A stretch of 32,478 nt of DNA, taken from Methylococcales bacterium. Lineage in GTDB: Bacteria; Pseudomonadota; Gammaproteobacteria; Methylococcales; Methylomonadaceae. This document shows, piece after piece, positions 9,701-19,075 of this stretch. Numbering within the stretch: position 1 is the stretch's first letter; the number at the start of each line of letters is the position of its first letter. The stretch covers positions 1-32,478 of the forward strand of contig QVQF01000056.1 in the NCBI GenBank assembly GCA_003584895.1. The letters run 5' to 3'. The position numbers and the translations under genes are program-made. The notes below the pieces were generated by a model that had not been told where the DNA came from, ran no database searches, and worked only from the letters and a program-made list of their open reading frames with translations.

Positions 9701-9776
9701 ATCCACATTTTTAACCTTATTCTTATTGCCGATATTGTATAAATTATTCGGCTTACCTAAGGAGATAACATTATGA
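6714..9776 (+). CDS. CusA/CzcA-family heavy-metal RND efflux pump
   Basis: At 1020 residues this is the usual length for a heavy-metal RND inner-membrane pump. The family segment DFAEGTDIYWARQQIAERL is at about 95-113. Membrane helix 4 reads GGLAIAIGMLVDAAVVVVEN (390-409) with the proton-relay Asp401 and Glu408. That helix is like CusA (AIAIG...VDAA) and lacks the DFG of CzcA. The periplasmic segments near 550-570 (PTMDEGDIILQLEKLPSIT) and 652-665 (TQPIEMRVSEMLTG) look closer to CzcA-like pumps. It exchanges protons for metal ions and works with the adaptor and channel genes upstream. Its stop overlaps the DUF3240 gene by 4 bp. Substrate (Cu/Ag or Zn/Co/Ni) cannot be settled by eye. Confidence 0.93.
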   Translation: MGGLIRFALSQRLLMMIAVLLLSGAGYYAFKNIPIDAFPEVSPTQVKIIVKAPGMTPEEVEARITAPIEIELLGIPHQTMLRSIAKYALTDITVDFAEGTDIYWARQQIAERLNTLWTNLPAGVQGGIAPMTTPLGEMFMFTIEGGDLSLMERRDLLDWVIRPALRTVSGVADVNSLGGLVRSFEVTPDNTRLTARGISIEKLMATLQNNNRNDGAGRMSDGEEALIVRAEGRIKTLTDVSTLVVDNKNGIPITVADVADVNIGALTRYGAVSKNGEGEAVTGLVLSLRGANARKTITGIEQKLAQISPSFPIGVTAQVFYNRGDLVDKAVSTVLHALLEAVALVIILLILFLGNLRAALVVALALPLAALFTFILMKTMDMSANLMSLGGLAIAIGMLVDAAVVVVENVITHLANVEKAQRLPRLHVIYRATCEVAGPVTSGILIIIIVFLPLLTLQGLEGKLFTPVALTIVFALSGSLILSLSVIPVLASYLLKEVSHEEPWLPRQLQKAYQPALLWCLAHSQRVFTAAGILLAVTILVFTQIGSTFMPTMDEGDIILQLEKLPSITLAQSVALDGQVQKNLLKHIPEIATIVSRVGADELGLDPMGLNETDTFLVLKPKDQWRMASKEVLIEEIRKVMAQTPGIAFGFTQPIEMRVSEMLTGTRGDVAVKLFGTDLGVLNEKANAIAETLRHIKGSSDVFAKQNDGMQFLSVNIDKLAAGRLGLDSDSIETLLRAQIEGLNLGIVQEGIKRTPLILRGNSNTANFDDLQISLANGSHVPVSTIATIKKVEGVVSVSRERGQRFVVIRSNVQDRDLVGFVEEARKAVAENVALPTGYTLEFGGQFENQQRAAATLSLVVPISLVLIFLLLFSTFGSVRQAVLVLSNIPLAMVGGVFALWLSGEYLSVPASVGFIALLGIAVLNGVVMVSYFNQLKATGMDLLNVVTLGSSRRLRPVMMTASIAAFGLIPLLFASGPGSEIQRPLAIVVIGGLVSSTFLTLFLLPILYKLFGLPKEITL

Positions 9777-10078
9777 ATACTAGCGAATATTTAGTGACAC
9801 TCAATATTCCACCCAGTCTTGAAGAAATGTTGGTAGACCAATTACTACTGATGGAAACAGAGCATGGCTTTAGTAGTTTTCAGGTTTATGCTCATCACCA
9901 TGAGAATAAAGGCCTATCACTGGCCGAACAAGTCACGGGGCGTCAAAAACGCACCCGTTTTCAAATGTATGTACCAGAACAAGAATTACCTCGCTTATTA
10001 GCTCAATTGCATCACGACTTTAAAGGTTCCGGCATTCAATACTGGGTAATGCCTGTCATTGATAGCGGAATTATTTAA
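9773..10078 (+). CDS. DUF3240 family protein (RND-operon accessory)
   Basis: The 101-residue soluble protein has a predicted alternating beta-alpha pattern like small PII-type folds. It carries the stretch GLSLAEQVTGRQKRTRF (47-63) typical of DUF3240, and three consecutive His (41-43). DUF3240 genes commonly sit directly behind czcA-like pumps, as here, where its ATG overlaps the pump stop (ATGA). A role as metal sensor or pump regulator is plausible from context and fold but unproven. Its stop codon overlaps the stop of the convergent aas gene. Confidence 0.85.
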   Translation: MNTSEYLVTLNIPPSLEEMLVDQLLLMETEHGFSSFQVYAHHHENKGLSLAEQVTGRQKRTRFQMYVPEQELPRLLAQLHHDFKGSGIQYWVMPVIDSGII

Positions 10079-12216
10079 TGACGGCTTGCGACTAAATCAG
10101 CCACTTCTGGATAATTCACTTTTCCGGTGGCCATCACCGGAATAGCGTCTACGACCACAATTTTTTTAGGCAAACTGATCAGTGCAACGCCTGGCGAAGC
10201 ACTGGCTAATTCATTAACTGAGGCTTGTTTTTGTGTGGTCACTAATATCACCTGCTCGCCTTTTTTAGCATCAGGCACACTAATCGCAGCGTGTTGTGCA
10301 TGCGGCCAAGCATTAATCGCTAACTGCTCAACTGCAGTTAATGAAACCATTTCGCCACCCACTTTGGCAAAACGTTTACTGCGTCCTCGTATGCTAATAA
10401 AACCTTGCTCATCGACATGAACGATATCACCTGTGTCGTACCAACCTTTGCCATAGATAGATTCTGGTGGCACTAAAACACCGGGATTATCTGCTAGTAA
10501 ATAACCCAGCATAATATTTGGGCCTTTAACATGCAGTAAGCCTGCATCAGTAATGCCAGGCACAGGTTCTAATTGATGTTCCATACAAGGCATAAAACGA
10601 CCTACAGTACCGGCTTTATAATGTAGCGGCGTATTAACTGAAGTAATTGGTGACGTTTCAGTTGCACCATAGCCTTCTAAAATACGAATACCAAATTTAT
10701 CTGCCCAAAGTTGTCGGGTATTTTCTTGTAATTTTTCAGCACCCGCCACCACATAACGTAGATTATAAAAATCATAGGGATGTGCTGTTTTCGCATAAGC
10801 TGATAAAAAGGTATTAGTGCCAAACATAATAGTGGCATGAGTTTCATAAGCTATTTCTGGGATCACACTGTAATGCAGCGGCGTTGGATAAAAGAAGGTT
10901 TTTATGCCGTTCATTAACGGTAACAGCGTGCCTACCGTAAAACCAAAAGAATGAAACATAGGTAAAAAATTAAGCACTCGATCTTGAGCATTAAAATTAA
11001 TACAAGCCTCTAGCTGCTTAAGATTACCTAAAATATTGGCATGCGACAGTACCACACCTTTAGGCGTGCCCTCAGAACCTGAAGTAAAAAGCACTACCGC
11101 AGGGCTATCTGGATTGACAGCACTCGATGAATACCAATAATCCGTTGTTTTAGACTTAATAAGAGCTAGAATCTTATCCTTGGTAGAAATATTTTTTGCT
11201 AAATCTTCCAAATACACTAGGTTACATTGCTGACTTAACTGCTCAGCCACAGCACCAAAATCAGCCAACTCTATAAAACGTCGAGATGTTAATACCGTTT
11301 TTACTTGGGCGACTTGACAGGCTAGCAGCATAGCTGCAGAACCCGTAGAAAAATTCAACATGGCAGGCACACGTCCCTGCAACTGCAAACCTAAGATGGT
11401 CATTAAGGTTTTAGTGGAGTTAGGTAAAAAAACTCCCACATATTCACTTTTACTCGTAATATTAGTTAAGACCTGTCCAACTGCAATACTGCGCGTTATT
11501 AAGGTGTTATAAGACCAGGGAATACGTTCTAAGTCTTCAACTACATTATGCGCACCACCATGGACTTTGCGAGCATCCAGCAAGCTGGTAAAAATACTTT
11601 GTCGATAAGGACTAGTTACAAACATCATTTTAGTCATGATATCTGCTAATTGCTGCCCACAATAAGCACGACGAGGCTTACCCTTTAGAGTATCAGGAGC
11701 ATTGATAATCTCGGGCGGTAAAATATGAATGCTGATTTTAGGGAATAACCGTAGACGTGAGATTCTATGCAGTTTTGAAAAATAGGTATATTGACTGCCT
11801 GAAATACGCACTGGCAAAATAGCTGCTTTAGATTTATCAGCAACCATACCGGTACCGTCATAAATTTTCATTAATGAACCGGTCACCGAAATACGGCCTT
11901 CTGGAAAAATAACCGTATGCGTATCATTTTCCAGATGATGGATTAAATCCTTTAAGGAAATAGGATGAGTAGGGTCCATAGGAAATACTCGCGACAATCT
12001 TAAAAATGGCTTTAACCACCAACGTTGAGACATTTGAGTATTGATAGCAAAAGTGATGTTATCAGGTAAAAATACACCCAGTAGCAAAGGGTCTAAAAAG
12101 GAAGTGTGATTAGCGATAATCAATACCCTTTTACCAGCATTTTTATAATGATCTAGCCCAGTCACCTCGACTTTGTATAATAAAATCAGTAACGCGCGTA
12201 ATATTTTTTTTAGCAT
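10075..12216 (-). CDS. aas: Bifunctional acyl-ACP synthetase / lysophospholipid acyltransferase (Aas)
   Basis: The protein re-acylates lysophosphatidylethanolamine at the inner membrane. An N-terminal PlsC acyltransferase domain has NHTSFLD (H37, D42) and FPEGR (104-108). The C-terminal adenylating domain has LFTSGSEGTPKG (376-387), YGATE (516-520), GWYDTGD (591-597) and the catalytic Lys of ATGKVNYP (K699). The 713 residues match E. coli Aas (719). An ORF start ten codons upstream exists at 12246, but the ATG at 12216 has GGCGGAG at proper spacing and yields the standard N-terminus. The gene is convergent with the efflux operon: both stops share the TTAA at 10075-10078. No LplT transporter gene is adjacent. 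Confidence 0.93.
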   Translation of the reverse strand: MLKKILRALLILLYKVEVTGLDHYKNAGKRVLIIANHTSFLDPLLLGVFLPDNITFAINTQMSQRWWLKPFLRLSRVFPMDPTHPISLKDLIHHLENDTHTVIFPEGRISVTGSLMKIYDGTGMVADKSKAAILPVRISGSQYTYFSKLHRISRLRLFPKISIHILPPEIINAPDTLKGKPRRAYCGQQLADIMTKMMFVTSPYRQSIFTSLLDARKVHGGAHNVVEDLERIPWSYNTLITRSIAVGQVLTNITSKSEYVGVFLPNSTKTLMTILGLQLQGRVPAMLNFSTGSAAMLLACQVAQVKTVLTSRRFIELADFGAVAEQLSQQCNLVYLEDLAKNISTKDKILALIKSKTTDYWYSSSAVNPDSPAVVLFTSGSEGTPKGVVLSHANILGNLKQLEACINFNAQDRVLNFLPMFHSFGFTVGTLLPLMNGIKTFFYPTPLHYSVIPEIAYETHATIMFGTNTFLSAYAKTAHPYDFYNLRYVVAGAEKLQENTRQLWADKFGIRILEGYGATETSPITSVNTPLHYKAGTVGRFMPCMEHQLEPVPGITDAGLLHVKGPNIMLGYLLADNPGVLVPPESIYGKGWYDTGDIVHVDEQGFISIRGRSKRFAKVGGEMVSLTAVEQLAINAWPHAQHAAISVPDAKKGEQVILVTTQKQASVNELASASPGVALISLPKKIVVVDAIPVMATGKVNYPEVADLVASRH

Positions 12217-12369
12217 GGATGACTCCGCCTGTAGTTTGATGGGCATTGTATAGACTTATCGTTATTTACGATTAATTTTAAACTAACTAGGTGACGTTTT
12301 TTATTACACAATCGATAACTAAGCTATTTATGTTAATATTAAACGCTTACTTTCTATCGCTGTTTAACT

Positions 12370-13377
12370 ATGACACCTGCTGCTACCCCTAAGGTATTAA
12401 TTGATCGTTTTGGCAGAACGGTTGATTATTTACGAATTTCTATCACTGATCGCTGTGATTTTCGCTGTGTCTATTGCATGGCTGAAGACATGACTTTCTT
12501 GCCGCGCGAGCAAGTGTTAACGCTGGAAGAAATTCATATACTAGCTAAAGCCTTCGCTGAATTAGGCGTAAAAAAGATAAGAATCACTGGCGGTGAACCT
12601 TTAGTTAGGAAAGGTGCGCTGGAGTTATTAGAAAATATAGGCCGAATTGAAGGTTTGCAGGAACTAGTCATCACCACTAACGGTTCGCAATTGGAAGCGA
12701 TGGCGATGGACTTAAAAGCGGCCGGTATCAAACGCATTAATATCAGCCTAGATACCTTAGATGCAGATAAATTTAAAGCTATTACCCGAACTGGTAATTT
12801 GCAACAAGTGCTTAGAGGCATACAAGCAGCCAAATTAGCTGGTTTTGAACGCATAAAAATCAATACCGTCGTACTTAAAAACCAAAATCATCTAGAAGTT
12901 TGTAATCTAGTGCAGTATGCCGTCGATAATGGCTTAGATATCAGCTTTATCGAAGAAATGCCGCTAGGCATCGTGGATCAGCATGATCGTTCCAGTGCTT
13001 ATTATTCTAGTGACTTAATCAAGCAAGATTTAGCCCAGCAGTTTTCTTTAGTCGCCAGCCTTGAAAAAACAGGCGGGCCTTCTAACTACTTTAAAGTTAA
13101 CGGCACATCATCTCGGGTAGGCTTTATTTCACCCCATAGCGAAAATTTTTGTAGCACCTGTAATCGAGTACGCTTAACAGTAGAAGGCCGCTTATTATTA
13201 TGTTTGGGTAACGAACATTCAGTTGATTTAAAAGCCGTGCTTAGAGCCCATCCTGGTGATATGGCCATACTTAAACAAACTATTGTTGACGCCATGTTGA
13301 TCAAGCCGGAGAAACACGAATTTAACGTCCATGAACAACCGGTTATTCTGCGTTATATGAATATGACGGGGGGTTAA
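12370..13377 (+). CDS. moaA: GTP 3',8-cyclase MoaA (molybdenum cofactor synthesis)
   Basis: A radical-SAM enzyme that starts molybdopterin synthesis by rearranging GTP. It has the N-terminal 4Fe-4S motif CX3CX2C (C29, C33, C36), ITGGEPL (72-78), the substrate-side second cluster motif CX2CX13C (C261, C264, C278), and the C-terminal Gly-Gly tail (334-335) needed for activity. Its length (335) is normal. The ATG has no strong Shine-Dalgarno sequence. It stands alone here without moaC or mogA and is divergent from aas. Nothing in the sequence is damaged. Confidence 0.97.
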   Translation: MTPAATPKVLIDRFGRTVDYLRISITDRCDFRCVYCMAEDMTFLPREQVLTLEEIHILAKAFAELGVKKIRITGGEPLVRKGALELLENIGRIEGLQELVITTNGSQLEAMAMDLKAAGIKRINISLDTLDADKFKAITRTGNLQQVLRGIQAAKLAGFERIKINTVVLKNQNHLEVCNLVQYAVDNGLDISFIEEMPLGIVDQHDRSSAYYSSDLIKQDLAQQFSLVASLEKTGGPSNYFKVNGTSSRVGFISPHSENFCSTCNRVRLTVEGRLLLCLGNEHSVDLKAVLRAHPGDMAILKQTIVDAMLIKPEKHEFNVHEQPVILRYMNMTGG

Positions 13378-13448
13378 AATTTTAGACCTTTTAGGCGTCA
13401 CTACTCCCTAAACATTTGCAGACTAAACTGGTGGGTAAAATACTTAGC

Positions 13449-13508
13449 GATTTTAAAATCAGCTAAAACAACACGACCCAAGTTTACAGCTTTAAAGCTG
13501 CCAACTTA
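13449..13508. terminator. Palindromes between convergent moaA and phoU (possible bidirectional terminator)
   Basis: The perfect palindrome GATTTTAAAATC (13449-13460) is flanked by TTAGC and GCTAA. On the minus strand it is followed by GTATTTTA. A second palindrome, CAGCTTTAAAGCTG (13487-13500), has outer arms AAGTT and AACTT (13480-13508). Lying between two converging stops they could end both transcripts, although the stems are AT-rich and the U-tracts short. Confidence 0.35.
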
Positions 13509-13538
13509 GATCGTTGTCTACGCAGAATGATAGGGTAC

Positions 13539-14255
13539 TTAGCGAGGAGTATTAATCTTGTCGACTAATTCTTCTTGAGTCAAATGACGGACATTTTCGC
13601 CTTTAATCATAAATACCAAATGTTCGCAGATATACCTAGCATGATCACCTACTCTTTCTAAAGCACGTACTGTAGTCAGTACATCTAAGAAACGAGTTAT
13701 GTTTCTTGGATCTTCCATCATGTGAGTAATCAACAACCTGACTATATTCTCATATTCACGATCGACTTTTTGATCACGCTCAGTAATAGCAGGAATTTCT
13801 TCTATCGACATTCTAGCAAAAGCATCCAAGGCATTATCTAACATGGCTTTGACTAACTCAACCATGCGATCCATATCATGCTTAGGCATACTATTGGTAT
13901 GACTTGACAACTTAACAGCCATTTCAGCAATACGCTTGGCTTTGTTACCGATTCTTTCTAGCTCATGGACGATTTTAATAACTGCAAGCAATAATCTTAA
14001 ATCGAAAGCGGTGGGCTGCCTGAGCGCCAAAATCTGAGTACATTCCAATTCAATCGCTACTTCAAGTATATCAATTTGGCTATCTTGACCAATGACAAGC
14101 TCTGCCTGTTCAACATTACCTGTAATAAGAGCTTCTATTGCTAATTCTAACTGTTGCTCAACCAAGCCACCCATGGCTAAGACTTTGTTGCGTACATCTT
14201 CCAGTTCTTTATTGAATTGTTCAGATATATGATGGCCTATTTTACTGTTATCCAT
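13539..14255 (-). CDS. phoU: Phosphate signalling regulator PhoU
   Basis: The 238-residue all-helical protein has two tandem PhoU repeats. The expected metal-binding helices include LERIGNKAKRIAEMAV near residues 95-110 and LERVGDHARYICEHLVFM near 198-215 (E/DxxxD-type motifs). PhoU links the Pst transporter to the PhoR/PhoB sensor system and limits phosphate uptake. AGGAG precedes the ATG, 13 nt after the pstB stop. It is the last gene of the pst operon, as in E. coli. Confidence 0.96.
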   Translation of the reverse strand: MDNSKIGHHISEQFNKELEDVRNKVLAMGGLVEQQLELAIEALITGNVEQAELVIGQDSQIDILEVAIELECTQILALRQPTAFDLRLLLAVIKIVHELERIGNKAKRIAEMAVKLSSHTNSMPKHDMDRMVELVKAMLDNALDAFARMSIEEIPAITERDQKVDREYENIVRLLITHMMEDPRNITRFLDVLTTVRALERVGDHARYICEHLVFMIKGENVRHLTQEELVDKINTPR

Positions 14256-14268
14256 TTTTTGCTCCTAA

Positions 14269-15099
14269 TTAGCCATACCGACCGGTAATGTAATCTTCTG
14301 TTTGTTTTTTACTAGGATTAGTAAACAACTCACTGGTTGTACCTATCTCTATCAATTCGCCCATATACATAAATGCCGTGTAATCAGATACACGCGCAGC
14401 TTGTTGCATATTGTGCGTAACGATAACGATGGTATATTTTTCTTTAAGCTCATTGATGAGCTCTTCAATTTTTAATGTTGAAATAGGATCCAGTGCAGAA
14501 GCTGGCTCATCTAACAATAATACTTCAGGCTCAATCGCAATGGCTCTAGCAATAACCAAACGTTGTTGCTGCCCACCTGACATACCCAAGGCATTATCAT
14601 TTAAGCGGTCTTTCATTTCATCCCATAACGCAGCACCGCGTAGCGCATTTTCAACCGTTTCTTCTAAGATATGTTTATCATTAACACCTTGAATTCTAAG
14701 GCCATAAGCAACATTCTCAAAGATAGACTTAGGAAAAGGGTTTGGCTTTTGAAATACCATACCGACTCGTCTACGCAATGCCGCGACATTGACAGACTTA
14801 TCATAGATATTTTCGCCATCTAGGAGAATTTTACCTTCAATCTTTGCGCTATCGACCAAATCATTCATGCGATTAATACAACGCAACAATGTTGATTTAC
14901 CACAACCACTAGGCCCAATATAAGCGGTTACTTTTTTCTTTTGCATTTCCATGTTAATGCCATGTAATGCTTGCTTCTCGCCATAAAATAAATTTAGATT
15001 TTCTACCTTAATACAAGTTTCACTAGGCGCTTGCGCTGCATCCTTGCCTCGTAATACAGAGCTCATATCAATTGAGTGTGATCTTATTTGTTGTGTCAT
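14269..15099 (-). CDS. pstB: Phosphate ABC transporter ATP-binding protein PstB
   Basis: The 276-residue ATPase energises high-affinity phosphate import. Walker A is GPSGCGKST (62-70), the signature is MSGGQQQR (173-180), Walker B is LLLDEP (194-199) and the switch His is in VTHN (H229). A longer ORF begins at 15153 inside pstA. The ATG at 15099 has GGAAGG upstream, overlapping the end of pstA, and gives the usual length, so I take it. Only 4 bp separate it from the pstA stop. Confidence 0.96.
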   Translation of the reverse strand: MTQQIRSHSIDMSSVLRGKDAAQAPSETCIKVENLNLFYGEKQALHGINMEMQKKKVTAYIGPSGCGKSTLLRCINRMNDLVDSAKIEGKILLDGENIYDKSVNVAALRRRVGMVFQKPNPFPKSIFENVAYGLRIQGVNDKHILEETVENALRGAALWDEMKDRLNDNALGMSGGQQQRLVIARAIAIEPEVLLLDEPASALDPISTLKIEELINELKEKYTIVIVTHNMQQAARVSDYTAFMYMGELIEIGTTSELFTNPSKKQTEDYITGRYG

Positions 15100-15103
15100 T
15101 TGT

Positions 15104-16759
15104 TTAACCTTCCAGTGCCCGATATTTTTCCCGCAAATTATTCCTGATGACAATTGCAGCCAAATTTAGGCCTATAATTACCAACACCAGCAATAATGCA
15201 GTCGCATAAACCAATGGTCTCGCCGCCTCAACATTGGGGCTTTGAAAACCGACATCATATATATGAAATCCAAGATGCATAAATTTTCTATCTAAATGCA
15301 AAAACGGAAAGTTGCCATCTAAGGGTAAAGTGGGCGCTAACTTAACGACACCCACCAACATTAATGGCGCGACCTCACCAGCCGCCCTAGCCACCGCTAA
15401 TATTAACCCCGTCATCATCGCAGGACTCGCCATAGGCAAAACCGTCAACCATAAGGTTTCAAGTTTAGTTGCACCTAAGGCCAAACTACCTTCTCGGATG
15501 GAACTTGGAATACGCGCCAAGCCTTCTTCTGTAGAGACAATAACAACAGGCAAGGTTAACAAAGCTAAAGTAATAGAGGCCCACAATAAACCAGGTGTAC
15601 CAAAAACAGGGGCAGGCGAAGACTCAGGGAAAAACAATTGGTCGATATTGCCGCCTAAAATATAAACAAAGAAGCCTAAGCCAAATACCCCATAAACCAC
15701 CGAAGGCACACCGGCAAGATTATTCACCGCTATTCTAATTAAACGCGTGATAAAGCCTTGTTTAGCATATTCCCGTAAATACACGGCAGCAATTACACCA
15801 AAAGGCGTCACTATCACCGACATCATCATAACCATCATGACAGTACCAAAGATAGCAGGGAAAATGCCACCTTCTGTATTAGCTTCGCGTGGATCATCGG
15901 TTAAAAACTCAACGACCTTATTTGCATAATGCAATATTTTATCCAGCAAACTCATGGTATTCGGTTGAAAAACTCTAACAACCTTCGACAACGGAATAAC
16001 CAGTTCACTACCGCTTTCGGTTTTAGCAACCAAACTATCACTACGTAACTTCTGATAGAGCTCTGTCAACTTAACTTGATATTGCTTATATTCAGCATCG
16101 AAGGCTGCTTTTTCAGTAGCAATGTCTTGTTTTGCTAAATCATCAAAGGCATTTTTCAACTCTAGTTTTCTTTGTTTAAGCCTTAGACGCTCTAAGCCAT
16201 AATTGATGGCTCCAACTTCCTTTTTTTCTATTTGCGTTATTTCTTTAAATATCGCTAAGGTCTCATCAATTTTCGTTTGCAATACCGGCCATGCTTGTTC
16301 ACCGCTAGCAATAGTGGCGCCGTTTTCTTTAACTTCGACTAACTGTCCGTAAAAGTTACCCCACTCCCGACGTTCTATAACGATCAAATCTTCAGGTTCA
16401 CTGTGAGCCTTTATATTGCGCTCCTGTATCCAGCGAAAATCTGTGCCCGTCACATCGCGATTACCGGTTTTAATTAAATACTGGACCAACGTATCTTCAT
16501 TATCCGCCATGATATGGCCAGTCGTTTTTGCCATAGCAGCCGGTGTAATACTGGTATCAACTTTTTCACCAATAATAATTTGAGGCTGTTTATTAAGTTC
16601 TTGATAACTAAATTGACTAACTTGATGCGGCCAGAAATGACCCACACCACGCCCGATTACCAAACCCAATACACCAACAACCATGATAAGACTTAAGCTG
16701 ACAGCTGCTGCATTCAGCCATATCCAAGGGGCGCCGCTTTTAAACCATAATCTAATCAT
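15104..16759 (-). CDS. pstA: Phosphate ABC transporter permease PstA, long form
   Basis: Membrane permease of the phosphate importer, 551 residues against about 300 in E. coli. One N-terminal membrane helix (about 14-36) is followed by a periplasmic, partly coiled-coil region (about 45-290) of the DUF3333 type. The usual permease core comes next, with an EAA loop near [20 protein letters not shown] (about 415-435). The extra region is known from other gammaproteobacterial pst operons. The start overlaps the pstC stop by 4 bp (ATGA), indicating coupled translation. Confidence 0.93.
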   Translation of the reverse strand: MIRLWFKSGAPWIWLNAAAVSLSLIMVVGVLGLVIGRGVGHFWPHQVSQFSYQELNKQPQIIIGEKVDTSITPAAMAKTTGHIMADNEDTLVQYLIKTGNRDVTGTDFRWIQERNIKAHSEPEDLIVIERREWGNFYGQLVEVKENGATIASGEQAWPVLQTKIDETLAIFKEITQIEKKEVGAINYGLERLRLKQRKLELKNAFDDLAKQDIATEKAAFDAEYKQYQVKLTELYQKLRSDSLVAKTESGSELVIPLSKVVRVFQPNTMSLLDKILHYANKVVEFLTDDPREANTEGGIFPAIFGTVMMVMMMSVIVTPFGVIAAVYLREYAKQGFITRLIRIAVNNLAGVPSVVYGVFGLGFFVYILGGNIDQLFFPESSPAPVFGTPGLLWASITLALLTLPVVIVSTEEGLARIPSSIREGSLALGATKLETLWLTVLPMASPAMMTGLILAVARAAGEVAPLMLVGVVKLAPTLPLDGNFPFLHLDRKFMHLGFHIYDVGFQSPNVEAARPLVYATALLLVLVIIGLNLAAIVIRNNLREKYRALEG

Positions 16760-19035
16760 AATGAGCTATATTTTTCGCGTAAGCGCTGACGAATAATCTC
16801 AGCTAACGTGTTAAAAACAAACGTAAATACAAACAACACCAAGGCTGCTAAAAACAAGACTCGGTAATGAGTACTATCTACTTCGGATTCAGGCATTTCT
16901 ACGGCAATATTAGCAGCTAAGGTACGTAAACCTTGAAAGACGCTTAAATCCATTACTGGAGTATTACCCGTTGCCATTAAAACAATCATCGTTTCGCCAA
17001 CGGCACGCCCTAAACCTATCATGACCGCTGAAAAAATACCCGGACTGGCAGTTAACAACACGACTTTAATCATGGTTTGCCAAGGTGTTGCACCTAATGC
17101 CAAAGAACCCACTGTTAAATGCTTGGGTACACTAAAAATTGCATCTTCCGCAATAGAGAAAATAGTTGGAATAACCGCAAAGCCCATCGCTATACCCACG
17201 ACCAATGCATTACGTTGATCATAGCCTATGCCCCATTCACTTTTAAACCATTCACGTAAACTACCATTAAATAATAAAGCCTCTAAAGGTACGCTTACGC
17301 TTAAAGCAAACCAAGCACTTAATATGATAACGGGTATTAATAAAGCCGCTTCCCAACCATCAGGAATGCTTTCCTGTAGATCTTTAGGCAAATACTGCCA
17401 CGCATAGGCAAACAACATAACGCTTAAAGGGATAATCATAAACAAGGCAAACAGACCTGCCAAATGCTGCTCAATAAAAGGCGCTAGCCATAATCCAGCC
17501 AAAAATCCCAAAATAACGGTAGGCAAAGCCCCCATGAGTTCAATGGATGGCTTAACATATTGGCGCATTTTGGGTGTCATAAAGTAGGCGGTATAAATAG
17601 CGCCCATCAACGCCAAAGGCATAGCCATCAACATCGCATAAAAAGCTGCCTTTAGCGTACCGAATACCAAGGGTGTTAAGCTATATTTCGGCTCAAAATC
17701 ACTATTAGCTGAAGAAGACTGCCAAATATAATCTGGCTTAGGATAGCTTTCGTACCAAACTTCTTGCCATAACGAACGTAATGAAACTTCAGGATGTTGA
17801 TTTTCAACTTTCCAATAACTAATAAGATTGTCGCTAGATTGCACTAACAGTGCATTGGCTCTTGGCGAAATGGCTGCGTTAAGGGGACGTGAACTTCCGA
17901 TCCGATCTTTTATCATTTCCCTTTCGGAAGTTGAATGATAAATACCCATCATGCCGTCGGCATCTAAGGTTACAAAGCCTTTGCGACGCTGTTCTGGATT
18001 AATTGCGATTACGGCTTTATCTGAGACTTTAAAGGCTCTAACTTTTTGCATAGAAAAGTTATTTTGCTTGTCTCGCACCTTGCTCCATTGCGACACTAGT
18101 CCGCTGGAATCACCGATCATCAAGGAAAGATCGCCGTTCAAAAATACAGCGCTGGTCACTTTTAGTCCAGACTGAAGTATATCTTGCTCATTAACTAACT
18201 TAGGCGTGCTTTTGTCGACAATATCAAATAGAGCTAACTGACCTGCATTACCTAATAAATAAAGATTACGTTCTTCTTTATCAATTAAAATATCGACCAC
18301 TTCAGCTGCAGAATAATCTAGCACCGAATCAGTTCGAGTAATGGTCGCCTCATCTGCAAACAAGGACTTTTCTTTTTCAAAATGCACCAAACGAATTTTT
18401 TCTGCACTACTTACCACGATAGTACTGGTATCTTCACCGATTTTAACGGCAATTTTTTCCAACGCAGCACCTGAGACATCAACTAGCAATGGCTCTTCGC
18501 CCATCGGATAACTTAAAACTGGGGTGATTTTCCTAATGTTATTGGGATAAGTGACCTTATATTGATGCTTAACGATGATGGCCTTACCATCAGATAAGCC
18601 ATATATAACAGCCCCTTCGTTATTAGGACTACCCTGCGCAAAGCTCACAATATGTGCGCCTTCGGGTATTTTTATGGCTTGAGTTAAAATGTTTTTCCCG
18701 GTTGCCACTTCGAAGAAAACAACCTGCCCGGCATCAGTAAATCTGACGGCGACTTCGTTTTGCTCTTCAACGCCTAACAATACGGTTTTACCTAAACTAG
18801 CTTCAGGCACTTCATATTGATTAACCGATTCAGCAGTTGCTGAAATGAATAAGGGATAAACCACATACAACAAATAGAAGAAAATCAAGGCAATAGCAAC
18901 AATAACACCTAGACCACCGATAACAACACCATAGCGAGCTATGACATCTTTTATCAGTCGCCAACGTTCATGGGCGCTACCCGATGTTTTTGTTATAGCT
19001 GAGGAATATTTAGTTTGACTGTTTATTTCAGACAT
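16756..19035 (-). CDS. pstC: Phosphate ABC transporter permease PstC, long form
   Basis: At 759 residues it is more than twice E. coli PstC. After one membrane helix (about 37-62) comes a large periplasmic insert (about 65-440) with repeating beta-type segments such as VVFFEVATGKNIL, NLYLLGNAGQLALFDI and KGFVTLDADGMMGIYH, suggestive of a beta-propeller. The permease core follows, with the EAA-type loop [20 protein letters not shown] and RAVGETM near the C-terminus. This enlarged PstC pairs with the enlarged PstA as in other marine and environmental gammaproteobacteria. The propeller reading is inference from pattern only. Confidence 0.92.
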   Translation of the reverse strand: MSEINSQTKYSSAITKTSGSAHERWRLIKDVIARYGVVIGGLGVIVAIALIFFYLLYVVYPLFISATAESVNQYEVPEASLGKTVLLGVEEQNEVAVRFTDAGQVVFFEVATGKNILTQAIKIPEGAHIVSFAQGSPNNEGAVIYGLSDGKAIIVKHQYKVTYPNNIRKITPVLSYPMGEEPLLVDVSGAALEKIAVKIGEDTSTIVVSSAEKIRLVHFEKEKSLFADEATITRTDSVLDYSAAEVVDILIDKEERNLYLLGNAGQLALFDIVDKSTPKLVNEQDILQSGLKVTSAVFLNGDLSLMIGDSSGLVSQWSKVRDKQNNFSMQKVRAFKVSDKAVIAINPEQRRKGFVTLDADGMMGIYHSTSEREMIKDRIGSSRPLNAAISPRANALLVQSSDNLISYWKVENQHPEVSLRSLWQEVWYESYPKPDYIWQSSSANSDFEPKYSLTPLVFGTLKAAFYAMLMAMPLALMGAIYTAYFMTPKMRQYVKPSIELMGALPTVILGFLAGLWLAPFIEQHLAGLFALFMIIPLSVMLFAYAWQYLPKDLQESIPDGWEAALLIPVIILSAWFALSVSVPLEALLFNGSLREWFKSEWGIGYDQRNALVVGIAMGFAVIPTIFSIAEDAIFSVPKHLTVGSLALGATPWQTMIKVVLLTASPGIFSAVMIGLGRAVGETMIVLMATGNTPVMDLSVFQGLRTLAANIAVEMPESEVDSTHYRVLFLAALVLFVFTFVFNTLAEIIRQRLREKYSSL

Positions 19036-19075
19036 GAGCAGCTTATAGAAATTAAATGTGACAATGATAACCCAA

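Noticed and set aside
12217-12369. Molybdenum-cofactor riboswitch before moaA
   Set aside because: The 150-bp gap is AT-rich without the expected long conserved helices.
13086-13304. Antisense ORFs inside moaA, pst and RND genes
   Set aside because: They are shadows of well-supported genes on the other strand with no start signals or recognisable product.
15099-15153. Longer N-terminus for PstB
   Set aside because: The extra 18 codons lie inside pstA and the shorter start has a proper ribosome binding site.
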